A program made the position numbers and the translations under genes. Of a stretch of 64,000 nucleotides of DNA, positions 46,450-54,604 are shown one piece after another. The stretch spans positions 1 through 64,000 of the forward strand of contig VXTP01000005.1 in assembly GCA_009837395.1 (NCBI GenBank), read 5' to 3'. Numbering within the stretch: the first letter of the stretch is position 1; each line of letters begins with the position of its first letter. This stretch comes from Gemmatimonadota bacterium (GTDB taxonomy: Bacteria > JAAXHH01). The notes beneath the pieces are model-generated. The model saw only the letters and a program-made list of their open reading frames with translations. It was not told the origin of the DNA and searched no databases.

Positions 46450-47756
46450 AAAGGTCAGACAACATCAAGATCGAAATGAGCAAGGCGCGGGAACGTCTTG
46501 CGGTCCTGTCCGCGAAGGACGACGCGACCGACGAGGAAAAGGGGGAAATGAAGACCCTTACGGAGTCCTACGCGGATCTCGAGGCCCGATACCAAGCGGC
46601 GATTATCGCCGAGGACGAGGAATCGGCGGCGGCGGCCAAAGAGGAACCGGACGGACATCTCGACGCCGAGTCCCGCGAGTTTCACGAGAAGATCGTCCCC
46701 GAGGTCAACGCGGCCGACTACTTCACGGCGGCCGTCGATCAGACGCCGCTTGACGGCGCAACCAAAGAGTTCAGCGAGGCGCTGGGCGTCGACACTTCGA
46801 TAAAACACGTCGACGGCAAGATCGGCGTTTCGTTCCCGCTCTATATGCTCGACCCTCCGGGCGGCAAGGACGAGGAATACGCGGCAACGTCGCTCACAAT
46901 CGACACGATCCGGCGCGGCAACGCGTGGCTTGCCCGCGTCTTCCTCGACAAAGCGTCCGAGTATCTTGGGGTGACCCGCCGTATGGTTCCGAAGGGTGAA
47001 GCGACTTACCCCGTCATTTCGTCCGGCGCGAGTCCCGCGACGACGGCCGTCGGAACCGCGAAGGATGAGGAAACCTTGAACGCCGACGCGTCCGTCCTCG
47101 AACCGCGTTCGATCCGGTCGGGTTATCAGGTCTCGAACCGGGATTTGTACCGGCTCGGGGATGAGTACGAGGCTGCGCTCCGGCGCGACCTTAGAGACGC
47201 CCTCTCCGAGAGTATGGACTCCGAGATCGTCAACGGCGTTTCCGGCGAGATCAACGGGTTTCTGAACGATACCGACATCAGTAAACTCAAGTTGGACGGA
47301 ACCTCCGACGGCGCACAGGCGACCGAATCGACGGCCGCTCAATTCGTCGAGGCGATCACCGCGCAGATCGACGGCCGGTACGCCGGAGACACGGACGACG
47401 TGAAAGTCCTTGTCGCTCCCGAAGTCTTGCGGTGGTTGTGGAAGGTGGTCCGGGAACTCGGGACGACCGACTCCGTTCAGTTGTACAGTTTCATCAAGAA
47501 TCAAATGAACGTCATGGTCCGGGCGTCGGACCATATCGGGGCGGTCACCGGTAGTCAGTTTTACGCCCTCTACTGCAAGGCGCGCGGCAGTATGGGCGCG
47601 GCGATTCACGCAGTATGGAATGACGGAATGATTCTGGTCGACCCCTACGGGACGAACAAGACGCAGGGGTACACGTCTTTCTACATTTCCGGGTTTCACG
47701 ATTTTGCACTTGTCCGTCATCAGAACTGGGCGGTCCGGCGAGTGACGACCACTTAA
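46446..47756 (+). CDS. HK97-type major capsid protein with N-terminal delta domain
   Basis: About 436 residues from a TTG at 46446 behind GGGGG (46436-46440); ATG 46476 is a close alternative. Residues ~5-70 are a charged coiled coil (SKARERLAVLSAKDDATDEEKGEMKTL...), the delta domain cleaved by the prohead protease. The rest fits the HK97 fold: EVNAADYFTAAVDQTPLDGATKEFSEALGV, then VSNRDLYRLGDEYEAALRRDLRDALSESMDSEIVNG. This makes the shell. Confidence 0.9.
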   Translation: MKRSDNIKIEMSKARERLAVLSAKDDATDEEKGEMKTLTESYADLEARYQAAIIAEDEESAAAAKEEPDGHLDAESREFHEKIVPEVNAADYFTAAVDQTPLDGATKEFSEALGVDTSIKHVDGKIGVSFPLYMLDPPGGKDEEYAATSLTIDTIRRGNAWLARVFLDKASEYLGVTRRMVPKGEATYPVISSGASPATTAVGTAKDEETLNADASVLEPRSIRSGYQVSNRDLYRLGDEYEAALRRDLRDALSESMDSEIVNGVSGEINGFLNDTDISKLKLDGTSDGAQATESTAAQFVEAITAQIDGRYAGDTDDVKVLVAPEVLRWLWKVVRELGTTDSVQLYSFIKNQMNVMVRASDHIGAVTGSQFYALYCKARGSMGAAIHAVWNDGMILVDPYGTNKTQGYTSFYISGFHDFALVRHQNWAVRRVTTT

Positions 47757-47767
47757 GAGGTGTTGTA

Positions 47768-48748
47768 ATGTCCGAACACCTTTATTTCGACGTTGAATAC
47801 GCCAAAGGCGGACGCGCGGTCGAGGGAACCGCCGTCCGCTACGGCGACAAGGCCGCAAGGCGAACAGGGGGCGGGGTATACTACGACACAATCCGTCCCG
47901 GTTCGCTCAAAATCGACGACGCGACCTTGAACATCCAGCATGACCGTAAACGTCTATTGGGGCGGACGAACGGGGGCGGGTTGTCCTTTCAGGATGGACC
48001 GGACCGCCTCCGGGTCCGCGCCGAGTTTGCCGAACCCTTGACGCGGGACGCGGCCGACGCGCTCCAAATGCTCGAAAAGCGTATCTTGAGGGCGTGGTCC
48101 CTCGAGTTGTCGATCAGGGACTACAAGATCGACGACGCGGAACGGACCCGCGTCATAACCGGGGCGGACGTTACGGGGATTGCCCTTGTCGACCGTCCGG
48201 GTTTTACAGGGTCGGCCGCCGTGTTGCGCGAGTTTTCCGACTATCAGGACGGGGCGTTTGAAGGGTCCTACAAGTACAACCAGGACGAAACCATTTCCGA
48301 CGAACCGGGCCGGGCGGTCGTCCGCAAACGAAAGTTCCGACCGGGGGCGTTCCGGCAGTCGATACAGGACCCCGGACACGAGGTCGGGCTATTGACGTCC
48401 CGGAATCCCAACGACGCGGTGGCAAGCAAGAGGTCCGGGACACTGTTCCTCGAGGATGATGACGAAACGCTCAACGTCACCGCTTCGAGCGTCGCGGATA
48501 CGGCCGCATGGCGCGACCTGCTCGCCAAACGCGACGCAGGCCTTGCCCTTGCCCTTCAACCCGTCATCAAGGCTGATAGCGGAGAATATGAGGACATACC
48601 GGAAAACCCCGGTGACGGGACCGCGCTTGTCCGAACGTACTCGGCCGTTAAACTGCTTGGATTCATGGTCACCCCGAGGCCGACAAAGGGAAGTGAAAGC
48701 GAGGTTAACTTGTGGGCGCAATCTCCACTTGGATTAACGGTGCATTAG
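47768..48748 (+). CDS. HK97-family prohead protease with duplicated, degenerate second domain
   Basis: This 326-residue protein matches the prohead protease fold. The first domain has NIQHDRKRLLGRT (His) and RAWSLELSI (Ser). The second half repeats the same plan: FRPGAFRQSI, LLTSRNPNDAVAS, and AGLALALQPVI, but the His and Ser positions are changed, so it looks catalytically dead. The second domain could scaffold or bind the capsid. Its last 37 bases overlap the portal start. Confidence 0.8.
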   Translation: MSEHLYFDVEYAKGGRAVEGTAVRYGDKAARRTGGGVYYDTIRPGSLKIDDATLNIQHDRKRLLGRTNGGGLSFQDGPDRLRVRAEFAEPLTRDAADALQMLEKRILRAWSLELSIRDYKIDDAERTRVITGADVTGIALVDRPGFTGSAAVLREFSDYQDGAFEGSYKYNQDETISDEPGRAVVRKRKFRPGAFRQSIQDPGHEVGLLTSRNPNDAVASKRSGTLFLEDDDETLNVTASSVADTAAWRDLLAKRDAGLALALQPVIKADSGEYEDIPENPGDGTALVRTYSAVKLLGFMVTPRPTKGSESEVNLWAQSPLGLTVH

Positions 48749-49761
48749 CATGGTTTCGCGGGGGCGGTTATTACCTCGTGTCGAACGCCGGGTCTTTCGA
48801 CGGTACGGTGTCCGTTCCGGCGATTGATTCGGCTACGAGGATGACTGCGTATACGATCAGTCGCGGCAAGGTGACCGTGACCGGGGACGCGGCCGAATAC
48901 TTGGCCATCCTTCAGCGCTCGCGGTTCATCCAGTTGCTTGTCCAAGACCTGCTTTTGTACGGCAACGCGGTTTACGAGATCGACACGTCGGAAATGCCGA
49001 CGATCAATCTACGCCGGGCTGCGTCGTATGAGATACGGGGAAAGAACAAGGTCCGGTACAAGTTGGAAATATCCATGCCGGACGGTCAGACGACCCGGAA
49101 CGTATCGGCCGACGGGGTGTTACACGTCCGAATCGGGGAACTTTCAACGAGTCCGTGGCACGGCGTTTCTCCGTTCGCGGGTTGCGAGTTGGTTCGGATT
49201 CTCGAACGTCAATTGAGGATTCAAGGGTCTTGGCCGTCTCAACGTCTTTTCACCATGCCGGGGCCTGAATACGCGAGCGCGAGACCGTACAAGAGCGGAC
49301 AACCCTCGGCCGAACCCGTCGTCAAAGGCGACTCCGAGGTGTCAAACGACACTTTCGGGAAACCCGGACAACGGGTCGTAAGAAACCTCAACAGTCGCGG
49401 GGGTCCTATCCCCGTCCCGAAGGTCGACGCGACATTCGAACCGTCGCAATGGGCAACGGTCATGCGGGGCGATCTTGTCGACGAAGTTTACGACTGCGTC
49501 GGTATCCCGCCAGTCCTTCGAGGTGACGCGACGCCGGGTATGGCGTACAAGACCGCCCTTAGCGAATGGATAGACGGACACTTACAACCGCTATGCAACG
49601 GAATTGCCGAGCAATTGTCGGAGGACCTCGAGGTCGACGTTAAGATCGACCTGGCGCCGGCGAAGATCCCGAGCGTCAACGATCAGTCGAAAGCGTTGTC
49701 GGAGTTAGTCAGCGCGGGGGTTTCTTTAGAGGACGCGAAACGGGTTGTGGGTCTGTCATAA
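48712..49761 (+). CDS. Phage portal protein
   Basis: 349 residues of the HK97 portal type: RSRFIQLLVQDLLLYGNAVYEI, VLHVRIGELSTSPWHGVSPFAGCELV, and VYDCVGIPPVLRGDATPG. The portal is the dodecameric ring for DNA entry and tail attachment. It starts at GTG 48712, inside the protease gene. It is shorter than many portals, as in satellites, and is placed after the capsid and protease, an unusual order. Confidence 0.88.
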   Translation: MGAISTWINGALAWFRGGGYYLVSNAGSFDGTVSVPAIDSATRMTAYTISRGKVTVTGDAAEYLAILQRSRFIQLLVQDLLLYGNAVYEIDTSEMPTINLRRAASYEIRGKNKVRYKLEISMPDGQTTRNVSADGVLHVRIGELSTSPWHGVSPFAGCELVRILERQLRIQGSWPSQRLFTMPGPEYASARPYKSGQPSAEPVVKGDSEVSNDTFGKPGQRVVRNLNSRGGPIPVPKVDATFEPSQWATVMRGDLVDEVYDCVGIPPVLRGDATPGMAYKTALSEWIDGHLQPLCNGIAEQLSEDLEVDVKIDLAPAKIPSVNDQSKALSELVSAGVSLEDAKRVVGLS

Positions 49762-49819
49762 AGGCGCGTTGAGTTTGGAAAAACTCAATAAAAACACAAA
49801 AAAAGTGAAAAAGATATAC

Positions 49820-49846
49820 AAAAGATACACAAAATACGTATCTTTT
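49820..49846. promoter_or_regulatory. Operator-like inverted repeat
   Basis: AAAAGATAC (49820-49828) pairs with GTATCTTTT (49838-49846), 9-bp arms directly before the -35 box at 49848. A shorter direct relative (AAAGATATAC) precedes it. It may be the binding site of a regulator or integrase. Confidence 0.5.
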
Positions 49847-49847
49847 G

Positions 49848-49877
49848 TTGACAACGTCTGTTAGTGGGGATTAGTGT
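49848..49877 (+). promoter_or_regulatory. Promoter of the satellite RNA candidate
   Basis: TTGACA (49848-49853) and TTAGTG/TAGTGT (49871-49877) with a ~17-18 bp spacer. Start ~49884. The -10 is poor. Confidence 0.45.
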
Positions 49878-49883
49878 TAAGGT

Positions 49884-50022
49884 AGGTATCGCGGGAACGA
49901 CGCGGCAAGACACAGGTTATTAAGCCTGGCCTTCAAGGGGCAACGTCTTACCCTCCCAAGCATCGTTCCCGCTATTTCGGGATGGTTATACGATCGGCGT
50001 CCCGGTCGTGCCATCCCTCTTT
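49884..50022 (+). ncRNA. Candidate structured noncoding RNA of the satellite
   Basis: A 10-bp perfect stem GCGGGAACGA (49891-49900) / TCGTTCCCGC (49963-49972) closes a multi-branch region: AAGAC/GTCTT (49907-49911 with 49945-49949), CAGG/CCTG (49913-49916 with 49925-49928), and GCCTT/GGGGC. A long terminator hairpin follows. No ORF covers it. I recognise no known RNA family. Confidence 0.6.
49979..50022 (+). terminator. Strong terminator closing the RNA candidate
   Basis: GGGATGG (49979-49985) pairs with CCATCCC (50011-50017), with inner CGATCGG/CCGGTCG, followed by TCTTTT. It faces the converging integrase gene. Confidence 0.8.
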
Positions 50023-50079
50023 TCATTCCTACACCCTATGTTTTAAGGCGCTGATTGTCAACTCTTTTCCTTCCTGATT

Positions 50080-51219
50080 TCAAACATTCCTCAAGAACTC
50101 GTCCCATTGAACCATAAGTGACGTGCGTTTCTCGAGCAGGTCCGACCGGGAGTACGCTTGTTCGACCGCGTTACCGACCGTATGAGCGAGGGCCATTTCG
50201 CAAACCTCGCGGGGAATATCGGTACGCTCGCTCGCCCACGTGCGGAATGATGTACGGAAACCGTGTACGGTCGTCTTATCGGCAAGGCCCAATTCCTCAA
50301 GGTTCTTAACCAACGCCCTGCTCGACATAGGATGGCGGGGTTTCATCAGCGAGGGGAAAATGAGATTCGAGTCGTTGCGGAGCGGTCTGGCGTCCTTGAG
50401 GACTTCGAGGGCGGACTTCGAGAGGGGTACGCGGTGGGGTTTCCCGTTTTTCATTCTCTCGCCCGGAATCTCCCATGTCGACGACGCCTCGTCTATCTCG
50501 TCCCAGGTCGCCTCCCTCACCTCGTTCGAACGCGCGGCCGTGTATACCGCGAACAACATACACAGTCGGGCCGGTAACGAGGACACCGACCGTATACGAT
50601 TCACGGCGTCGGGCATTTCCCGGAAATCGAGCGCCCGGAAATTCTCTTTGACCTTCGGCATGGAAGGTAGGGCGGGATTGAGACGGTCGTCCGCGACGTT
50701 CTCTCGGACGTGACCGTCGACCCTGCAATGGTCAAGGACGGTTTTGATTCGTTGACGGACCCGCCGGGCGGTTTCTGTTTTCGTGGTCCATATCGGTTTG
50801 AGTAGGTCCATGACATGTTGTTGTTTGATACGGTCGACCGGAACGTTCTCGATTGCCGGGTACGCGTGTTTCTTTAGTATCCTCATCCAATCGCGGGTAT
50901 GTTGTTCGGACCGGAACGACGGAGCGAGAGCGACGTGTACCTTTTCGGCCGCCTCTCGGAACGTCGGGACCGACCCTCGCAACGGGTTGACCCCGTCTGA
51001 TATCTTGACGCGGTTTTCGAACGCCCGGCGTTTCGCCTTGTCGAGAGAGACAACCGGAAACGACCCGAGACCGAGGTTGTGACGCCGGCCGTCGATGACG
51101 ACCCGTTGAACCCATGACTTACGGCCAGAGGGTTTCACGTACAGGTACAACGTATCGTCGACCCGGTAGAAACCGGGTTTTGTCGTTGACCTACATTCTC
51201 GGGCGTTTAATTTTCTCAT
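50080..51219 (-). CDS. int: Tyrosine-type site-specific integrase
   Basis: 379 residues of the P4-like integrase class: an N-terminal arm-binding part (KSWVQRVVIDGRRHNLGLG), core-binding helices, and the catalytic domain with LPARLCMLFAVYTAARSNEVREATWDEID (Arg I), HRVPLSK, HGFRTSFRTWASER (His-x-x-Arg) and QAYSRSDLLEKR with the nucleophilic Tyr. It inserts the element into tRNA-Asn. ATG 51219 is chosen because GGGGA lies upstream; a longer frame to 51327 would overlap the arm sites. Confidence 0.95.
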   Translation of the reverse strand: MRKLNARECRSTTKPGFYRVDDTLYLYVKPSGRKSWVQRVVIDGRRHNLGLGSFPVVSLDKAKRRAFENRVKISDGVNPLRGSVPTFREAAEKVHVALAPSFRSEQHTRDWMRILKKHAYPAIENVPVDRIKQQHVMDLLKPIWTTKTETARRVRQRIKTVLDHCRVDGHVRENVADDRLNPALPSMPKVKENFRALDFREMPDAVNRIRSVSSLPARLCMLFAVYTAARSNEVREATWDEIDEASSTWEIPGERMKNGKPHRVPLSKSALEVLKDARPLRNDSNLIFPSLMKPRHPMSSRALVKNLEELGLADKTTVHGFRTSFRTWASERTDIPREVCEMALAHTVGNAVEQAYSRSDLLEKRTSLMVQWDEFLRNV

Positions 51220-51407
51220 AGCGAGTCCCCATTTTGGGGTACGACTCCCGGTCAAGGATTCGAACCCATAACCATTTGTTATAACATCATGTACGGTATT
51301 ATACGTTACAATACGGTACAAGCGCAACAGGAAAAATCACCCGATACGCCTATGGGGTAGGGGTTTTGTTACAATCCGGTACAGGGCGGTACTCGGATGA
51401 TTAAAGA
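51220..51407. other. Integrase leader and att-proximal region
   Basis: Between int and attR. It holds two 16-bp arm-type repeats (51305-51320, 51368-51383) and, on the minus strand, a T-arm-like GGTTCGAATCC (around 51256-51266) that resembles a tRNA 3' end but is not a full tRNA. Confidence 0.5.
51305..51383. repeat. Two 16-bp direct repeats, candidate integrase arm sites
   Basis: GTTACAATACGGTACA (51305-51320) and GTTACAATCCGGTACA (51368-51383), 15 of 16 identical, 63 bp apart, between int and attR. Tyrosine integrases bind such arm sites. Confidence 0.6.
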
Positions 51408-51419
51408 AACCCGAGGAGT
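51408..51419 (+). repeat. attR core
   Basis: AACCCGAGGAGT, exact copy of the tRNA-Asn 3' end core at 42213-42224. Confidence 0.8.
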
Positions 51420-51462
51420 CCTAGCCTCCTCCGCACGATTACGTAAGATTCGAGTTTGGCTT

Positions 51463-51502
51463 AGACCCTATGGTTTGTTCCTCATAGGGTCTTGTCATTT
51501 TT
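51463..51502 (+). terminator. Original terminator of tRNA-Asn
   Basis: AGACCCTAT (51463-51471) pairs with ATAGGGTCT (51484-51492), then a T-rich tail. It sits 44 bases after attR, so before insertion it would have followed tRNA-Asn; it was displaced by 9.2 kb. Confidence 0.75.
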
Positions 51503-51603
51503 GCTTCATTCGCTGACTTACGTCGCATGTAGCAGGTATCTATACGAAATTCTGCCAAAAACGAAAATTTCAAAGACCAATTCCAGCACGAGGAATCCCG
51601 GCC

Positions 51604-52809
51604 TTGCCTTCAACTTTAACGTGGATTGATCACGATCCTGCAGCTCGTGAACAGGCAATGCGCGTACTTGCGCTTTTCCAAGAAAGAGAAAGCCGAGACG
51701 AACTCGGGTTAGGTGCGGTCAGGGATTCCTTCTCGGACGCGCTGTTCCCCGGTACAAGTACGCTTCAAACCCGCATAAGGTATATGCTCTTTATTCCCTG
51801 GGTTTACAAGGCTCTTGAAGACAAGTGCATAGGTCCGCCGGAATTCGCCGCAAAGGCACGCCAATCGGAATTGGAACTCATCGATCCGCTTTTAGCAAAT
51901 TCAGACCATGACGGCGTTTTCGGAAGGATTGCCAGCAAAGCGTTGCAACGATTACCCAGCTCGGTCTACTGGTACGGCCTTGAAGCCTGGGGGATCCGGA
52001 AAATCAAGTGTTCTCAGTATCAATATCATAGATACATAGATCAGGTATACAATGCTCGCGATGTCTCTCGTCACCGTATAGAGAAGGATGACATTCCGGA
52101 AAGCGAGACCCAGACCTGGCATTCTCGCCTGCCCGACCCACCTGCTGGTTTTCCTCAAGATATCGGTTTTGAACTGGAACCCGAAGAAGCGAAGTTTCTG
52201 CAGGATCGGTTGGTACAATCTCAAAAGGGCAGCCTGCTGGCTCATCTGGCACTCAATCACCAACCCGTTCATTGCGATTACATCTGGGAACATCCGGATT
52301 TACACCTATTTCCTCCGGAACAAAGTAAGCTTGTTGGATACGCCGAGTTTTTCTCAACACTCATGCAAGGTGCCGCGTTTCTATATAACCTTATGCTGGC
52401 GGAGCTTGCGGGGCGCGACGTTCTAATAGACGAACACCGAAAAAACCTGGATGAATGGCAAGAACGACTTCAAAGCGCTCCTGCGAGTAATCTATCCCTT
52501 GTAGACTTGTGGGCACTGACCGCCGGAAGGGGACACAAGATCACAAAGAGGACAAAGGGCTTCGTCTCTGACTGGAATCAGCGTGTAGTGGCAACGTGCG
52601 GTGATGTTGGTGATGATACCGAATGTAGAACGCTTATCAAGACCCGTGAACGGTTCCTCAAAGGAGTTCGATCTCGTTTCACGAATCCAAGAGCGAGGGA
52701 CCAGTGGACAGGTTACGCGGGCGTCAGCCGAATGACCTACCGGTGGCCAAATGTAAGAACGCTGCTCGCGGACCTACACGATGGATTGGCCGAAAACAAT
52801 CATGCTTAA
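51604..52809 (+). CDS. DUF6361-family protein, first gene of an Azaca-like defence operon
   Basis: 401 residues beginning at a TTG (51604) behind GAGGA. The N-terminus (LTWIDHDPAAREQAMRVLALFQERESRDELGLGAVRDSFSDALFPGTSTLQTRIRY) is the typical DUF6361 beginning. The rest is helical with no catalytic motif. DUF6361, PLD and helicase genes occur together in defence islands. By my memory the three-gene Azaca (ZacABC) system has this layout, so it is probably ZacA-like; I could not verify this. Confidence 0.8.
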   Translation: MPSTLTWIDHDPAAREQAMRVLALFQERESRDELGLGAVRDSFSDALFPGTSTLQTRIRYMLFIPWVYKALEDKCIGPPEFAAKARQSELELIDPLLANSDHDGVFGRIASKALQRLPSSVYWYGLEAWGIRKIKCSQYQYHRYIDQVYNARDVSRHRIEKDDIPESETQTWHSRLPDPPAGFPQDIGFELEPEEAKFLQDRLVQSQKGSLLAHLALNHQPVHCDYIWEHPDLHLFPPEQSKLVGYAEFFSTLMQGAAFLYNLMLAELAGRDVLIDEHRKNLDEWQERLQSAPASNLSLVDLWALTAGRGHKITKRTKGFVSDWNQRVVATCGDVGDDTECRTLIKTRERFLKGVRSRFTNPRARDQWTGYAGVSRMTYRWPNVRTLLADLHDGLAENNHA

Positions 52810-54604
52810 TCCAGATGCCCGTAGCCTCTACACCGAAGCTGTAACGTCACCTCCGGGTTATGTGTTTGACCAGGCCATAGCGACAACATACAGCCTGGAT
52901 CCTGCCACGGTTCTTTCACTTCCCGCACATATCGCACTCGCAGAACGTTCATCTTCGACTGACATAGACCCGATAAAGCTCCTCGAATCGCTGCGCCGGC
53001 TATCCAATCGATTCAGTATATTCGTTGACCATGCGCACATATTGCCGCCCTCGGGTGGCAATGTCCTTTTTGGTCTGTTGGAATCCATGGTTCTACCGAC
53101 CAGGGCACCGCGAGGAGGGGAGTTTCACCCCAAGATCTGGGTACTGCGCTTCGTTCAACCGGATACGGATGAATCGCCTTTGATCCGGCTGCTCGTTATG
53201 TCCCGCAACATCACGTATGACCGATCATGGGACATCTCGCTGCAATTGGAGGGACGACCTGGACGACGATTCTTTGCTGCCAATCGGCCGTTGGGAGAGT
53301 TTCTCAGCGCGCTACCGTCGTATAGCACGCAACCGGTGGGATCAGAGAGAATAGATCAGATAACCCGGCTTGCGGAGGAAATAAGAAAGACGAAATGGGA
53401 GTTACCACAGGGATATGAGCGTGTTTCGTTTCACGTCTTGGGTACCAGAAAAACGCCTTGGTACCCTTCGCAGTCAGACCGGATGGCAGTAATCTCTCCA
53501 TTCATTACCGATGGCGCGCTGTCCTGGCTAAGCGACCGGACGGCGAAGCTGGTCGCTGTCGTATCCAGGCCAGACGAATTGGAGAAACTAAGTTCAGAAA
53601 CTCTTCAATTGACGGGCAAATGGTTTACGCTTGACGAAGCGGCAGAGACGGAAGATGGAGAGGAACCAGAAAAGCTCGACACGGTTGGGCTGCACGCTAA
53701 GGCGTATGTGACTGAGAAGGGCTGGTGGACAACACTCTATACTGGTTCAGCCAATGCGACATCCGCCGCGCTTCTGCATCGCAGCAACACCGAGATTTTG
53801 GTCGAAATGTCCGGAAAAACGAGTCAGGTAGGCGGGATCGATACGTTGCTAGGTGAGAACGGCCTGAACAACATTTTGAACGAATACGTGCAACCGGATG
53901 AAGTACCAGATATTGACGAAGAGGTATTCACGGCCCAGCAGGCTCTTGAAAATGCAAGAAGATCACTTACAAAAGCGGGACTTAAACTCAGATGTGAGGC
54001 CGATGGTGAGACCTGGAAACTCTCACTTATCGCTACCGAGCCTTTGTCTCTTTCGGGTATCTCCAGTTTCAAAGCGTGGCCCATTACGGTATCGGAGGAC
54101 CTAGGCTCGGACGTGTTTGGCCTGACACATTTCGGGGATGCCGAGATTGGTAACTTTGCCACCGAATCGGTGACCGGACTTATTGCCTTCGAATTCGTAT
54201 CTGATATCAAGAAGTTGTCCTTAAGGATGGTTCTGAACCTGCCCGTGGAGGGACTGCCGGAGAATCGGGACAATGCCATCTTCAGGCTTGTCTTAAAGAA
54301 CCGGGAAGGATTTCTGAGGTACATCCTTCTAATTCTTGGGGAATACACAGGTGAGGTCCTCAATAAAGGTGGTCTTTTCCTTTTCGGGAATGGTACCAGC
54401 CCCTGGGCAGAAGGCTTTACAGGCGAAGTACCCATCCTCGAGGAACTGGCAAGGGCGTTCAGCCGAGATCCCGACAAGCTCAAGGACATCGCTGAAGTTG
54501 TTGAGCGTTTACTCCGTGATGATGCACACAATCAGATCATCCCGGAGCAATTTACCAAGATGTGGAAGGTGTTCGAAACCGCTATGGAGGAAGCTGATAA
54601 GTGA
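52802..54604 (+). CDS. Phospholipase-D-like nuclease of the defence operon
   Basis: 600 residues with two HKD-type motifs: FHPKIWVLRF ... MSRN (residues ~110-145) and GLHAKAYVTEKG ... GSAN (~295-320). These are the two halves of a PLD active site; in defence systems PLD domains usually act as nucleases. The start at 52802 (MLNPDARSLYTEAV) overlaps the upstream stop; the earlier ATG at 52781 is also possible. The C-terminus (~400-600) is of unknown fold. Its stop overlaps the helicase start by 4 bases. Confidence 0.85.
   Translation: MLNPDARSLYTEAVTSPPGYVFDQAIATTYSLDPATVLSLPAHIALAERSSSTDIDPIKLLESLRRLSNRFSIFVDHAHILPPSGGNVLFGLLESMVLPTRAPRGGEFHPKIWVLRFVQPDTDESPLIRLLVMSRNITYDRSWDISLQLEGRPGRRFFAANRPLGEFLSALPSYSTQPVGSERIDQITRLAEEIRKTKWELPQGYERVSFHVLGTRKTPWYPSQSDRMAVISPFITDGALSWLSDRTAKLVAVVSRPDELEKLSSETLQLTGKWFTLDEAAETEDGEEPEKLDTVGLHAKAYVTEKGWWTTLYTGSANATSAALLHRSNTEILVEMSGKTSQVGGIDTLLGENGLNNILNEYVQPDEVPDIDEEVFTAQQALENARRSLTKAGLKLRCEADGETWKLSLIATEPLSLSGISSFKAWPITVSEDLGSDVFGLTHFGDAEIGNFATESVTGLIAFEFVSDIKKLSLRMVLNLPVEGLPENRDNAIFRLVLKNREGFLRYILLILGEYTGEVLNKGGLFLFGNGTSPWAEGFTGEVPILEELARAFSRDPDKLKDIAEVVERLLRDDAHNQIIPEQFTKMWKVFETAMEEADK

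Larger units (their letters stand above)
49762..50079. other. Gap between portal and integrase
   Basis: 318 bases without a gene. It contains the inverted repeat, promoter, RNA candidate and terminator described below. Confidence 0.7.
42213..51419 (+). mobile_element. Integrated capsid-encoding phage satellite (cf-PICI-like) in tRNA-Asn
   Basis: 9.2 kb between 12-bp direct repeats, one inside the tRNA-Asn 3' end. Contents, in order: AlpA-like regulator, replication-initiator-like gene with iterons, small genes, zinc protein, large terminase, HNH nuclease, HK97-type capsid, prohead protease, portal, a structured RNA, and a tyrosine integrase in opposite orientation. No tail, lysis, adaptor or recognised small-terminase gene is found. 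This fits a satellite that makes its own capsid but borrows tails and lysis from a helper phage. A degraded prophage is the alternative, but the genes are intact and tightly packed. Confidence 0.8.

Noticed and set aside
51240-51330. A second tRNA gene next to the integrase
   Set aside because: Only the T-arm-like word is present; no acceptor, D-arm or anticodon arm can be drawn.
42213-51419. Complete prophage
   Set aside because: No tail, tape-measure, lysis or adaptor genes, and the length is only ~9.2 kb.
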